From: Gnetum montanum | Taxonomy: Eukaryota; Streptophyta; Gnetopsida; Gnetales; Gnetaceae | NCBI GenBank assembly: GCA_015680685.1 | Contig: MNCI01010443.1 | Span: 1,896,235 to 1,960,234, forward strand | Direction: 5' to 3' | Length of the DNA stretch: 64,000 bases | Part shown: positions 21,890 through 33,214 of the stretch, piece after piece | Position numbering within the stretch: the stretch's first letter is position 1 | Layout of the letters: each line of letters opens with the position of its first letter | The notes under the pieces: generated by a model | Database searches by the model: none | Told to the model about the DNA's origin: nothing | What the model saw: the letters and a program-made list of their open reading frames with translations, nothing else | Position numbers and translations under genes: made by a program

Positions 21890-22675
21890 AGTTGTGTATG
21901 ATTGCGTAACATGTTGATGCAATGTCTTGTTTTGCCTATATAAATGAGTGCACCCATCGTATTTATGGCATTCATTGTTAGGTAGCATAGTTGAACTCTT
22001 GTAGTCTGTTTCTTCTAGAGATAGAATATTTTTTAAGTGCTTGTAGTAGGAGTTAAGAAGTGTACGAATCTTCATTGGAGCATTGATGTACGTGGACACC
22101 TCAGTGTGAATGACAATAAAGATGAGCTTTCTTAATAAGCCTTACAACACTTGAACTTAACATAATATTTCCTTAATGGATTTATTATTTATGTAGTTTA
22201 TTTTAATGCATTTAATTAATTAATTAATTAATAATGAATAATTAATGCACATAAGTACGACCATCTCGAGCATAGGTTAATGCTTGATAATCCCAGTAGC
22301 ACTTACACTTGGTAACCTAATAATGTTGCAATGTGTTCAAGATGTGTACAACAGATGGGAACGAATGCTTATGTTAGGACTAGTTAGGCATTAACTAATT
22401 ACTAGATTATTAAACATTTAATTACTTTATTTTCTACACTTAGGCAAGTTAAATGAAAAATATAAAAATGATACAAATAATATGTCTTAGTGAATCTCAA
22501 GGACTAAGAAGGCAATGGTCACAAGTGGAACTAAGAAGACAATGGTCACATCCTTAAGATTTACTATTTAGATAATGTGTACATAGAGAGTTAAAGCCTA
22601 TAGAACTTGACTAGATCACTTAGTAAACACTGGTGATTCATATGGTTGGGCATAGGGATTATTGGCTACTCATCA
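21890..22675 (+). repeat. LTR F (plus orientation), inverted relative to LTR E
   Basis: It aligns with the reverse complement of 24372-25130 over most of its length, e.g. TGTCTTGTTTTGCCTATATA and GAACTAAGAAGACAATG in both. The end CTACTCATCA at 22675 matches the LTR terminus CTCATCA of the D family. The 5' edge is unclear because similarity fades near 21890. TATA box at 21937-21945. Confidence 0.65.
21937..21945 (+). promoter_or_regulatory. TATA box of LTR F
   Basis: TATATAAAT in the context GCCTATATAAATGAG, shared with LTR E on the opposite strand (25097-25105). Confidence 0.55.
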
Positions 22676-24371
22676 TCTATTATCCAAGATTGCATGATGC
22701 TAAGCCCATCCTTCATAATGTATGAGAGAAATAAGCTAAGTCATTATAATACTTAACTTAAAAACTTTGTAAGATCATGCTATGTAATAGAAAAAATAAA
22801 GGGAATATTTTTGAAATAATATTTGTCACTAAGAATTATCATTTTCATAAGAATTAATTGGTCTTGCAATACCACAAGTGATCATAAATTCCATAAAAAA
22901 ATGTCAAAACCCCATAATTTATAATTGAGAAGCAAGAGTTGGGCATAACTTTGCAACAATGGTTTGAGTGTTTTTAGAGTAAGGATTTTTCTACACATTT
23001 TTCTAAAAATTATCATTCTAGAGTCCTGTGTAATTCATTTGTACCATTCTTTGAACACCCAATCTTGAGAACAAGATGAATCTAGAAAAGAGGATTAACT
23101 ATGATGCAATTCTAGCCAGAAAAGAAATTTTTGTCACACTAGCTATAATCCATGTTTGGGAAAATGTTGAGTTGTAGCACGTAATCATTTATAACTCTAA
23201 TTTCCTACAAGAGAAGTTAAAAGCTAAGGTATCCAACATATTGAAGTTTGCATGGATGGCTATGCATAATTTTAACTTTTTGCATCAAACTTAATGGTGA
23301 ATGAAGAAATGAACCTAACACTATAGACATATTATAACTGCATAATGGAAATTTTCTATCATGCCAAATCAACTTGTGTACCAATTTTTAAAGAAATCAT
23401 TCATTTCATTATCAATGATAAGATCATCTATTTGTGATTCATGGATACTCACTCTATTGATCATGATGCCCTAATTTTTGCATTTCTTTCCAAGAAAACC
23501 CTAAAAGAATGTAGATCACAACCATGTGTCAATAACAACTTATTTACAAAACTTGCTTGTTCCATGTGTATAATTTATAATGCATGAATAGATTGTATTG
23601 ATCATAACACTTTAGTCTAGTGGGGCACCATCAAGATCATGTATTATATTCAAGCTTGAGACTTGAAATGCACTTGGGCTAGAATTGTAGTGCACAATTT
23701 CTATCATGCACTTATGAAGGTAATAAAGGGCACATGCAAAAAATTTGGTTTTGAAGGACTTCGCACATTGTTGGCACAAAGATTTTGCAAGGAAGCCCCT
23801 ACTCAGTTGCTTTCTTGTGTAGTCATCTATGTTCTTTTAGAAGAAAGTGAGGTAACAAATCTGATCAATAGGAATTAAATAATGTATAATGAAATAGCAA
23901 GCATAGCCATGAAGAAATAAGTCGGTTAGGAATCCACCAGTACTAGCATTAAAGTATAATCATGAAGCTTAACCAAGTGAGCCATGACACTTCTAAAAAA
24001 CGAAGGTGCTACAAAGAAATCAAGGAACTTACTCATTGTGTAGAGATCTACATCACGCAAGGAGAAGATCACAAGTGATGAATTCTTGTATATCCCTACT
24101 CCTAATTACTCTTATATTGTAGACATTAATTTGTACATAGGCTTTTCAATCTCAAACACTACTCCTTCAGTTGGTCATTTCCAATTGAAAAATATGAATA
24201 GAATATCACATAGTCTAAGGCCTTATGTCTCCTTAATGACTACTAGTAACTAAATTATTATAAGCATAACATTATTTTCCTTACATATGAATTCCTTATT
24301 CATATGAATGGAATAACAATAAGAGATTTTGGGAAGAACTAATTGAAGATTGAAAGAAAGATGTAGATGCT
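22676..24371 (+). pseudogene. Interior of element F with an unclassified ORF remnant
   Basis: After the LTR end comes a weak primer-site resemblance to element D. The clearest coding trace is at about 23440-23880: IVVHNFYHALMKVIKGTCKK and FGFEGLRTLLAQRF, then LLSCVVIYVLLEESEV. I do not recognise the family. The style (short conserved helices, no catalytic motif) resembles the extra ORFs of plant LTR elements. The rest, 22676-23430 and 23880-24371, shows only AT-rich decayed sequence. Confidence 0.35.
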
Positions 24372-25227
24372 TGATGAGCAGCGAGTAGTCGCTACACCCA
24401 ATCATACAAATCACTTAGCATTTACTAAGCAATTTGATCAAATTCCATAGACTTTAGCTCTCAAAGTAAACTAAGTCTATGTGGTGAATCTAAAGGATGT
24501 TATCATTGTCTTCTTAGTTTCACTTATGAAGTGCAAGGATATGGTTAAGTGTAATTGTGGCATATGATTTTTATCATTTTATGTTTTTCATTTAATTTTC
24601 CTAAATGCCAAAAATAAAGTAATTAAATGCTTAATTAATCTAATAAATAGTTAATTCTTTAACTAATATTAACATAAGCATTTGTTCCCATTTTCCATAC
24701 ACATCCTTAACATGTTAAAATGCTACTGGGTTATGAGGTGTTAAGTGCTATTGGCATTACCAAGAATTAATCGTATACTCAAGATGGTTGTACTTATGTG
24801 TGTTAGTTACCTAAGTTAATTAATTAATCAAATGAATTAAATTAAATTATATGAATAATAAATGCATGAAGTAAATATTAAGCCAATTCAAAAAGCTACA
24901 AGATTTATCAAGAAAGCTTGTCTTTCTTGCTATTTACATTGAGGTGCTCAAGTACATGAATGCTCAAATAAAGATTTGTACACATCTCAACTCCTAATGT
25001 AGGCACTTAGAAAATATTCTAACTCTAGGAAGATAAAATTGCAAGATTTTGACTAGAAACTAATGATTGGATGTCATAAGTATGATAGGTGGGTGAATTT
25101 ATATAGGCAAAACAAGACATTATGTTGACATGTATACATTAACACAACAAACCATGCATTGACATGACCACATCAATGGGATCATGTCAATAGGATCACA
25201 TCGACATGGTTTAACAATGACTCATCA
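24372..25227 (-). repeat. LTR of element E (minus orientation)
   Basis: Begins TGATGAGCAGCGAG and ends GACTCATCA, with the same termini as element D LTRs (TGATGAG...CTCATCA). The first 50 bp parallel D (CCTACACTCAACCAT in D, GCTACACCCAATCAT here). It is followed by TACCTCCATGAC, the same polypurine-type junction as D (TACCCCCACGAT). So this is a 3' LTR of a D-related element. TATA box on the minus strand at 25097-25105. Confidence 0.8.
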
Positions 25228-25479
25228 TACCTCCATGACTAAATGAAAACTCATTCTCAAGTGAACAAAAGGAAGAATAAGTCTATTACAAAATTGACTA
25301 ACTAACTAACACACAAACTGACTCAAACAACACTAAGTGCTCAAGTGCATGGATTTACAACTTTTACAAAATTTTTTGTTCATGATAATAAAATTGAACA
25401 CCATTACAAAAATTAATAGCACAACTCCTTTGGTAGCTTGAATACTAGAAGAAAAATCAAATAGTCCCAAGTAGTGAAG

Positions 25480-26460
25480 GTTCCTATGATGCCAAAGGAA
25501 CGTTTTCTTTCTCCGGTGCATGTAGTTGTTGTGGTTGAGGTTATGGTTGTGGTTGTTTCGCTGCGGCTATGATTGCTAGTGGAAGATAGAAAGCATCTAG
25601 TAATGATTTCATCTTCTTCTCCTTACTTTGGGAATCATACATGGTCAACATAGCATCACCAATGTGGGTGTGTACGGGAATATCCTACAAATAGGGCATT
25701 GCATGGAACAACTCCTTCAGATAAACAAACTAGGCTACAAATTGTTTGTGTTCAACATCAAACACCTTAACAACATTTTACAATTCTTGGTAGTCATTCA
25801 TCCTATGGGCCATGTTCTCAATTGTTGATATTTGATCAATGAAGCATGCTATAAGAACTTTGAGTTTAGCATTTGTTGTTTCTAGCTTTTGCTTCATCTC
25901 CTTATGATGCTTCAACTTGGCTTCATATAACAGGTATGAGCTAGCCATCTACTTATGCAATTTTTACCTTAGCCTTTTGGTAGTAAATATTGCCAAGTTT
26001 GCATATTGGAGGTTGGCAAGCTATATGTATTTACTCGTCTCCTCAATATTTAACTTCTTGAGGTGGATTTCTGCCTTGCTGTATTTGTTTAGTCCATCAA
26101 AGATGAGCTACCATAGATTGCTTCCTTGTTAGAGCTGCTAGATGGCCTCATTCACCTTTGCCTTCACCAGTTGGATGTGTTTTTCATTGATTTCCTTCTA
26201 CAAGTTGACCTAGTCCCTATAGTGGGTCTTAACCCTTTTGAATTTAAGGGCCTTGTTCTTCTAGGAAAAAATTTCAATTACAAACTTTTAGTGAAGGGCA
26301 CGAACCTCCTCCGTTGAGAGATTATGATTTTCTGCTACCAACCTCCTCAAATCAATGGTCACCTTGGAAAGCTATTCCTACCGTTGTCTCATATATTCAA
26401 CCATTTGTGTTTTCTAGAGCTCAACATAAGGAAACACGGAATTTTTTTTCATTGAGCTTT
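25480..26460 (-). pseudogene. Coiled-coil ORF2 relic of element E
   Basis: The minus strand reads MEEVRALH, LVKAKVNEAIQQL, ANLQYANLAIFT and EAKLKHHKEMKQKLETTNAK. These follow the order of D ORF2 (MEEVRAIRQKSS, MAKAQINNINTQ, TNLRYANLAMLT, KYEAEFVERRKLAEK). It is the C-terminal, helical half only and has many stops. At its N-terminal side it joins the pararetrovirus near 26500. No pol or gag of E is present. Confidence 0.6.
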
Positions 26461-26539
26461 AAATTTATGTCATTTAAACATTCCTCTAAAACCCTTAGAT
26501 GAATGTTCAAGAGGATATTTTTTGTCTCCACTATCATTG

Positions 26540-27811
26540 AGATCTTTGTCTAGGTTTATACCTATGTTTAGGCTTTTGACAGCAAGAAGATGAATTTTGA
26601 TATTTTTCTTCAGGACAAATTTCTAAACATAAAGACTTACCTATTTTCTTACTTAATTCTCTAACTTGGTTATGCACCTATTGATCATAATAGATTTCTC
26701 TATTGATGTTTATGATAAATTTTTGAATGGCTTCAAAACTCATTTCTACAAGTTTGAGATTTTGTCTTTTTAGTTCAGATAAATATTTATTGCAAAAAGG
26801 TCAAGGGAGACATCTAATGAGATGTTATTTAGTCCCTAATTTATGTTTCAATTTTTTGCAATAATATAATTATTCCATGTCATTAAGAAACTTATGCAGA
26901 TCTTGGATACGATATAATCTTTCTTTATAAAATCTATATCTATATATATTATATTGATTTCCTTTATCTCTAATAAATTCTTTGATAATGGCATTGAGAA
27001 ATAGTACTACTGGAGCATTTTCCAATTTATGCTTGATATTGTTTGGATTATGGTTCCACCATCTACGAAGAATACCTCTAAAGTTGTAGATGGCATTCTA
27101 TATGGTCATCTTGGATTCTTTCCTTTTTAAAAGGATTTGTACATAGAGATAGCTTTGTATAGCATCTATTGTATCTTGTCTATCTTTTTTTATCTTTATT
27201 ATCTATGGAAAATGTTGGATATTTATCACCTAATTTGTGGATTTGAATCATAGAGAAATCTATTGGGTCTTTAGTAAATCCTTCAGTTGTTTTCTTAAGT
27301 AAAATTTATTCTTCACTATTAAGTGAAGCCGTAGTACTATCTTATTCTTTATTTGAGTTTATCATAATCCCCTAGTATTTGCACTAATAATTTTCTCTTT
27401 TCCCTTCTTAGCTTTCTTAGCATTTTATTTACCTCTAAAGTAAGCTCTATTGGATCTGCCCACTAGTGGTGGAGATCCAGTAAAGGGAAGAGATGTTTGA
27501 GGTTAACTATGCATTTGTTTTGGTACCTAAATTTGGTGGATTTTACTAACCTAATTCCTAACTATTTCTAAAGTGGCTTTTTGTCTATGATTTTGTTCAA
27601 CTATTATTCTAATCCTATTATTAGCCAAATTTTGGAGTTGGATAGTGTCATAGGGAGTAGTTTTGGATCTTTTGGTAGGGATCATATATGTTGCTTCATG
27701 AGGAGCTTTATTTTCTTCTTCATTCATATGGATCCTAAGTAAGGCATCACACTCATTACAATGATATTGATCATGTTTTTTTGTTGCTTGACTACTGAGG
27801 TATGAGGACAT
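26540..27811 (-). pseudogene. Coat-protein-like region of the endogenous pararetrovirus
   Basis: Follows the movement protein on the minus strand. Readable pieces include MSSYLSSQATKKHDQYHCNE (27811), RGILRRWWNHNPNNIKHKLE and RFYKERLYRIQDLHKFLN (about 27080-26880), and a last piece near 26600. Stops and frame changes separate the pieces. Position and the aromatic/basic helical pattern fit a caulimovirid capsid. No complete CCHC finger is visible, because the copy is broken here. Confidence 0.5.
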
Positions 27812-28214
27812 GAAGGATCTATTGATGAATCTACTTTGGATGAAGAAGATTATTGTTTTAAAGGCTCCACAGGTTCTGTATCATTGTTTGTTGTAGAAGA
27901 AGAAGTAACTTCTTCTATTTTGGCTTTTCCATTATCTCAAGATAAAATAGGACCTAAGACCTTTTCTATGTCTAGAGTTATGTTTAGTTGTTTGAATAAC
28001 CAAGCCATTTTTTCTGTTGCATGTATCTTTTTATCTGTATCAGAGTCTAATTCTATCTCTGTGGGATTGTGAGTAGACTATGGCATTCGATCTAAAGGAT
28101 CTTTTACAGAAGGAAGGATTTTTCTAGATCTATGTCTAGATCTAGTGAAGAGATCATCTTGTATAAAAATTTAGGATTTTGAGTTGCACTTGGTATCTTC
28201 ATTTACTTGGTCTA

Positions 28215-28968
28215 GATTTTTTAGGCTTAAGATACTCATAAAAGTCTTCTTGTAATTTTGTTAAGTTAGGATACCGAGTATGGATTGGAAGATCCTATGT
28301 ATTTATTTTTACTTCATATTCTAAGTTCATTGAGCCAACATGTACTATTTTTTGTCTAAATGGAATAAGAGTTTTCATACTTGTAGAATTGAACAACTTA
28401 AAGACTAAGCTAATGCTTATTGTAGCATACACACTATCTTGAACCATATCTAGAGGGATGTAAGCTATAATCATCAAACTATGAAACAAGTTAGGATCAT
28501 GGAGGGAAAGGGTAAAGTTTGAAGCATGACTACCAACGCATCTAACTCTAACCTTCCTTTGGCTTGCGTAATAATAGCATCATTAAAAGTTTTGAACCTT
28601 CTATTAATTAATGCCATCTAGTAAGGATTCTGTAAATAATAATTGAAATGGGAATGAATATGAACATCAATTTTTGTAATGCGCACATAATTATAACCAT
28701 CTAGAATCCATTTCCTAACCTCCTTTGGGTAAAAAATGTTAAAGCAATAGGATGAAGTCCAGAACTAGAGATTTCTAGATCAAATTTTGATAAATATATC
28801 AAAATAAAGCTTTTAGAAAACTCTATACAACTATGTGAATAGATCTCATGCTACTTAGGAACAGGTGGAAGAGAAATGCCCTAAGCACTATTGCAATATT
28901 ATTATAAACATTGAACATAAGAGGAAGAGTGAGAGGAACCTGAAAGAGTACATGATGAAGATTCCATG
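28215..28968 (-). pseudogene. Movement-protein-like region of the endogenous pararetrovirus
   Basis: The first ATG after the primer site on the minus strand is at 28968. Segments read MALINRRFKTFNDAIITQA and GRLELDALVVMLQTLPF (about 28630-28530). After a frame change come MIIAYIPLDMVQDSVYATIS and KIVHVGSMNLEYEVKI (28489-28300). Position after the primer site and this pattern fit the 30K-type movement protein of caulimovirids, which opens plasmodesmata. It is interrupted by several stops. Confidence 0.55.
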
Positions 28969-29102
28969 TTATTGAAGTAATGGTGTAGAATCACTACCTC
29001 TCACTCTACAACTTACACGCCTATCCTTCAGCCTTTATTATGCATCTTATTAATTCAATGATCTATGATTACACATTTCTTTGATAATGGAAAACCTATG
29101 AG

Positions 29103-29120
29103 CACTTGGCTCTAATACCA
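29103..29120 (-). promoter_or_regulatory. tRNA-Met primer site of the pararetrovirus
   Basis: The minus strand reads TGGTATTAGAGCCAAGTG. Caulimovirids prime minus-strand DNA from initiator tRNA-Met at such a site, which is by convention the genome origin. Confidence 0.75.
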
Positions 29121-29958
29121 CTCTTTGCCCGAATCGCAATTTTTGCTTCTTCCTCTCACACTTAGTTCTTCAACATAGCTTACAAAATTTTAGCAATGCA
29201 CACTCTTCATTGCAAACAAGCGGAAGAACATTACAATAAAGCCTTGAGAATTCTTACAGCAAGAATGCTTAGAAGGAATGATGCACTTCACTTCTGGTCT
29301 CTCTACTTCAATGCCTCTAAGGGTGCTAGATGATGCTATTTATAGGAGAAGCAAGGCTTCTTGACACTTTTTTAGTGCAGGATGACTCATCTAGCACTAC
29401 TACAAGATAAGAGCGAATATATTTGCCACAATACAAGCCATTAACTACAGTGCACACCACTATCTATAGTACATGAATTATTTTGGTGAGGTGGCCAACA
29501 TAACTTTATGGCATAGCATTAGGGCTAGATGCATCTTAATATTTATAAGAGGACATGTCAAATAGGAATAAGGTGTTTTCTACTTCGGTTCTAGTAAGAT
29601 ATAACATCTTCTCATATCCACCATAGCTATGATATTCTTTAATTCTTAGATCTAGGTTGTAAAGATCTAAAGTCTTAGGTACGATATGCTATTGTTGGCA
29701 GTGAGTCTAGATGTCATGAGCATTGGAGGTGTAAATATCTTGGTAAAAGGTGTACCCCCAAGAATTCATCTAGTCAATTCTATTGGAGATGTAGGAAACT
29801 AGGAAATAGACTAGTGTAGTAGACTACTGAAGAAAATTCCATCCTCTTAATTGTGCATTACCGTAATATGATAGATCACCATGTTGTTCTGTGAGATGGT
29901 GAAATAGATTATAGGGATATCCTTCAAGGATGTGAATAAGGCTATGACCAAAACAAGC
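29121..29958 (-). other. Pararetrovirus intergenic/leader region
   Basis: Lies between the end of the RNase H reading frame and the primer site. No coding pattern. It should hold the promoter and poly-A signal of the viral RNA, but I cannot place them with confidence. Confidence 0.5.
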
Positions 29959-30378
29959 TCACCAAGGCCAAAAAGCTATGGAATTAGTGGAAGGAAACCT
30001 AGTAGGGTTTAGTTCTATCTTGAACATATGGAATTCATCGAGTTGGTAATATGGCCAGGTCAAGATTTTAGAAGGATAAAGGTTTTCAAAATCTAATAAA
30101 TCTATTTCAACAGAGGTTAGGAGCTTAACATGGGGAGGTATTTCATCAAGAGTACATAACTCATCATAGGCAGTGAATACTTTTTGGACAATGGAGCAAT
30201 AAGAAGATAGGGTTTTATTAATGTCCACCAAACCTTCCCAAGTTATTGCATGATGATTTCTATGGGTGAATTGTTCAAGTGTAGGCATGTAGTGTTCATT
30301 TTTTGTGCATAGCCTAATTTTTCTAGATGATCGGAGTGTCCAACCTTCTGTTAGTAGTAAATCTATATACAAACACAA
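29959..30378 (-). pseudogene. C-terminal frame after RNase H, pararetrovirus
   Basis: A 139-codon open stretch directly after RNase H (YMPTLEQFTHRNHHAITWEG, SYCSIVQKVFTAYDEL). No catalytic motif is recognised. It is probably the C-terminal part of the viral polyprotein, as it continues in the pol direction with few stops. Confidence 0.45.
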
Positions 30379-30419
30379 AAATAAAGTTCACACATCATTA
30401 GTGTTTAGAGAGATGGAAC

Positions 30420-30810
30420 TCTCTAGTCAGGAAATCTACTAAATAGTTATTCTTTCTATCTATAAACTATGTTTCAAAATCAAAATTAGCTAAAAAAAGA
30501 ACCCATTGAATTAACCTAGTATGCACTACTTTATTTAAATTTTTTACACTAAGATTCTTTTCAAAATGCTTTAGGTCATTATAGATGGTAAACTTCTTTT
30601 CTTGTAGAAATAGCTAAAATTTCTCAATCCCCTTTATGATAGCCAATAACGTTTTATGAGTACTATGGTAATTTAGTTGATTGGAAGAAAACTTACCAAA
30701 GGCATATCTACAAAGATGATCTTCTTTCAAAGTGGCTTTCCAAAACTCATGTGAAGCATCTATTTTAAGGATGAGTGTTCCTGTAATCCAAAGCCAAAGT
30801 TGTGGAAGAT
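30420..30810 (-). pseudogene. RNase H of the endogenous pararetrovirus
   Basis: The minus strand reads TLILKIDASHEFWKATLKED, with the first Asp in DAS. Then come FGKFSSNQLNYHSTHKTLLA and IKGIEKF, covering the conserved 'Y...H..E.LA' region with His at the Glu-adjacent position. KKFTIYNDLKHFEKN carries the next Asp. It ends at NNYLVDFLTREF. It degrades RNA in RNA-DNA hybrids during replication. Stops are present. Confidence 0.7.
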
Positions 30811-31078
30811 TAACATAGTGTTGTTTAATTCTTTTTATTGTGTTTGTATGTTGTTGTGACTAACCAGGAGGATTCTGGCTAAGTTGTTCATGTAGCAGCT
30901 TTCTATCTTTTGATAAATCCTTATAAAAGTGAGAAATGTACTTAATACACCCTAAGAATCTTTGTAACTAATTTTTATCTTTCATTTCATTAGGGAAGTT
31001 TTTAATAGCCTTCAAAATATGTTTTTGTAGGGCAATCATACCTTGTGTGATTTATAATCCTAAACACTCTATGGTTTC

Positions 31079-31855
31079 TTAAGCTATCAACATCTTAGTA
31101 GGTGATAGAACTAACCCATGTTTATCTACGATATTATAAAATATCTGTAAATGCTTAAGATGTTCCTGCGGTGTTTTACTTAAAACTAATATATCATCTA
31201 TGTAGACTATGATAAAAGAAAAAGAAGAGAAAACACAATCCATACAACTTTGAAAAATGGATGGAGCGGTTTCAATCCCAAAGGATAAGATTGTCCACTC
31301 ATACAAACCACCAGGGACTGTAAAAGCTATTTTCTAGTGATCTTCTAGATAAACTTGAATTTGCCAAAATCCTAATTTTAAATCAAACTTGAAATAGATG
31401 TGGGTATGATGAAGTCATTGAAAGAGAACATCTTTGTTTGGGATTAGATGTTGTACTAGTTTGATTAAGTCATTTAGTGATTTATAATTGATTACCAACC
31501 TTTTCTTTCCTCTAACAAGTTTAGCTCTTTTATTTACATAAAAGGTTGCACATGCAAACATACTTTTAGTAGGTTGGATTAAGGACTTATGAAGGAGTTG
31601 TTGAATCTCTTCATTACATGCTTTTTTCAATGAAGGAGACATACATATGTGATGAGCCTTAGCTTTTATTCTAATATTGTCCTTTAAATATATATGATAC
31701 CAATGCTCCATTTTGTGTCTAGAGCATGTGAGATCATCACTTGCTAATTCTAATAGATTTTTCTTGATTTGTAGAAATTGGTCATCAAGTGCTTTTACTT
31801 GATTTATGACCCAATTAATCTTTCGTATTTTTTGTGGTTTTTGAATTGTAAACAT
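31079..31855 (-). pseudogene. Reverse transcriptase of the endogenous pararetrovirus
   Basis: The minus-strand frame includes EMHH-like text, KACNEEIQQLLHKSLIQPTK, VRGKKRLVINYKSLNDLIK, YFKFDLKLGFWQIQVYLEDH, YEWTILSFGIETAPSIFQ and FIIVYIDDILVLSKTPQEHL. The palm Asp in FDLK and the YIDD box are both retained. The 'W...P.G...APS.FQ' pattern is that of Caulimoviridae. The frame breaks between 31415 and 31306 and ends shortly after the YIDD segment. Confidence 0.8.
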
Positions 31856-32823
31856 ATTTGCATATTTTTCTACTCTAGGAAATTTTTGACCATTTAAAAT
31901 AACACTAGTTAGAGTTATGGTATATGGTTCTAATAAATGCAGATTATCAATGCCAAATAAAAGATCATATGATGGTATATCAATTTGACATACTATTATA
32001 AAAATTATCTTACCTTGGGGTGATAAAATAAAAATTTTTGCTTATTAGTCTATCAACCTTTTCTATGTATTGAATAAGACAAAGGATTTTTCCTTCAGCT
32101 ACAAACAGTATTGTGGTATTATTCCTGTTCTTACCAAAGATATTTCTACACCACTATCAATTAAAGCATCTACAAGATATGGTTGAAAAGAAGGTAATTT
32201 TATATAGAATGTACATATAGGTACCATAGTCTGTACCTGTGTATTTTTGTTTACCAATTGTACTAGCATAGATACTTTTATTTCTTCTTCGTATTGTTGT
32301 CGTTACTCCCTATTTTATTCTATTTGTAGTTGTTCTAGCTCATGTGTTGCCCATTGGATGAATGTTTGTAGCTTTTTCATCCTGTGTGTCCTCTAGACTA
32401 ATGCTTCTAAGTTGGGATGCCTAGAGGAAGCTTGGGCTTTTGAAGAGCTTGACTGGACTGATCTTTCTATTTCTGATTTGGAAGTAGAAGATGACATTAT
32501 TTTTTCCAATTCTTCTAATTCTTCATTAGTGGAATTTGGTGGTTGAGCTTGTTGTAGGAAGATATCTCATTCTTGTAAATGACATTTATGGAGCTTTAAT
32601 TCTTTCCCTTTTCTTGTAATTGGGATTAAATAGCTAAATACTTGTGAATGTTGTCAGTTGGTATTTTTCTTAGTTTTTTCTCTAATAACACTATTTGTCC
32701 TTTTATATCTACATACATTGGATCATCTTTTGGGACTACAAGTTTTTGTGTTTTAAACTTAGGGATTTTTCTTGATCTAGTTGATGATGAGGGATGATAT
32801 GATGATGAAGGACGATGATTCAT
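31856..32823 (-). pseudogene. Protease and upstream linker of the endogenous pararetrovirus
   Basis: At 32823 the minus strand gives a basic Ser-rich stretch (MNHRPSSSYHPSSSTRSRK), then KDDPMYVDIKGQIVLLEKK. Near 32180 it gives LVDALIDSGVEISLV, a retropepsin active site in the DSG form. Between these lie stops. Order and motif fit the capsid C-terminus, linker and protease of a caulimovirid polyprotein. Confidence 0.6.
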
Positions 32824-33000
32824 GTAATTCTGTTGGTGACAATTGTCCTTAGTTAGAATTATGTTCTCGTAAAAAACCTCTGATAGGTCCTTCTGAATGT
32901 TGTTGATGGTGGCATCTACTATGGACTAAGTAGCAGTGATGTCATCTGAAAGGCCAAAGACCTCTAAACTCAGTTGTCAAGGTATCACCAGTCATTCCAG

Positions 33001-33214
33001 TAACTCCAAATGTTGGGTTGTGCTAAGCCTCCCACTTGCCATTCTTGTGGATGTTTGCATGTCTCTAAGTGTAGTAATATTTGACACAAACATTGCAAGA
33101 AAATTCAGGGCATCGAGAAGGTAGTGGCATTTCCAGAGATTTCTAAAAAGGAAAGCTTTGCCAAGTTTGGGATAGTAGCAAAGCAATATATATTGTTGTT
33201 TCTTAGGGCACTAC
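33001..33214 (+). other. Short Cys-rich reading frame trace, unclassified
   Basis: The plus strand reads KPPTCHSCGCLHVSKCSN, a stop, HKHCKKIQGIEKVVAFPE. The spacing CxxC...C...HxxC could be a zinc-binding segment, but it matches no family I can name. It lies between the pararetrovirus and the LTR of element C. Confidence 0.3.

Larger units (their letters stand above)
26540..33000 (-). mobile_element. Endogenous pararetrovirus (Caulimoviridae), circularly permuted
   Basis: Minus-strand order: protease (about 32190), reverse transcriptase (31855-31079), RNase H (30810-30420), a C-terminal frame (30378-29959), intergenic region, Met-type primer site (29120-29103), movement protein (28968-28215), coat-protein region (about 27811-26540). 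A virus genome normally starts at the primer site and ends with RNase H. Here the copy begins and ends within the coat-protein/protease part and passes through the origin, as if a circular DNA had been opened and inserted. There are no LTRs and no integrase. All frames carry many stops and frameshifts; it is a fossil. Confidence 0.8.
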
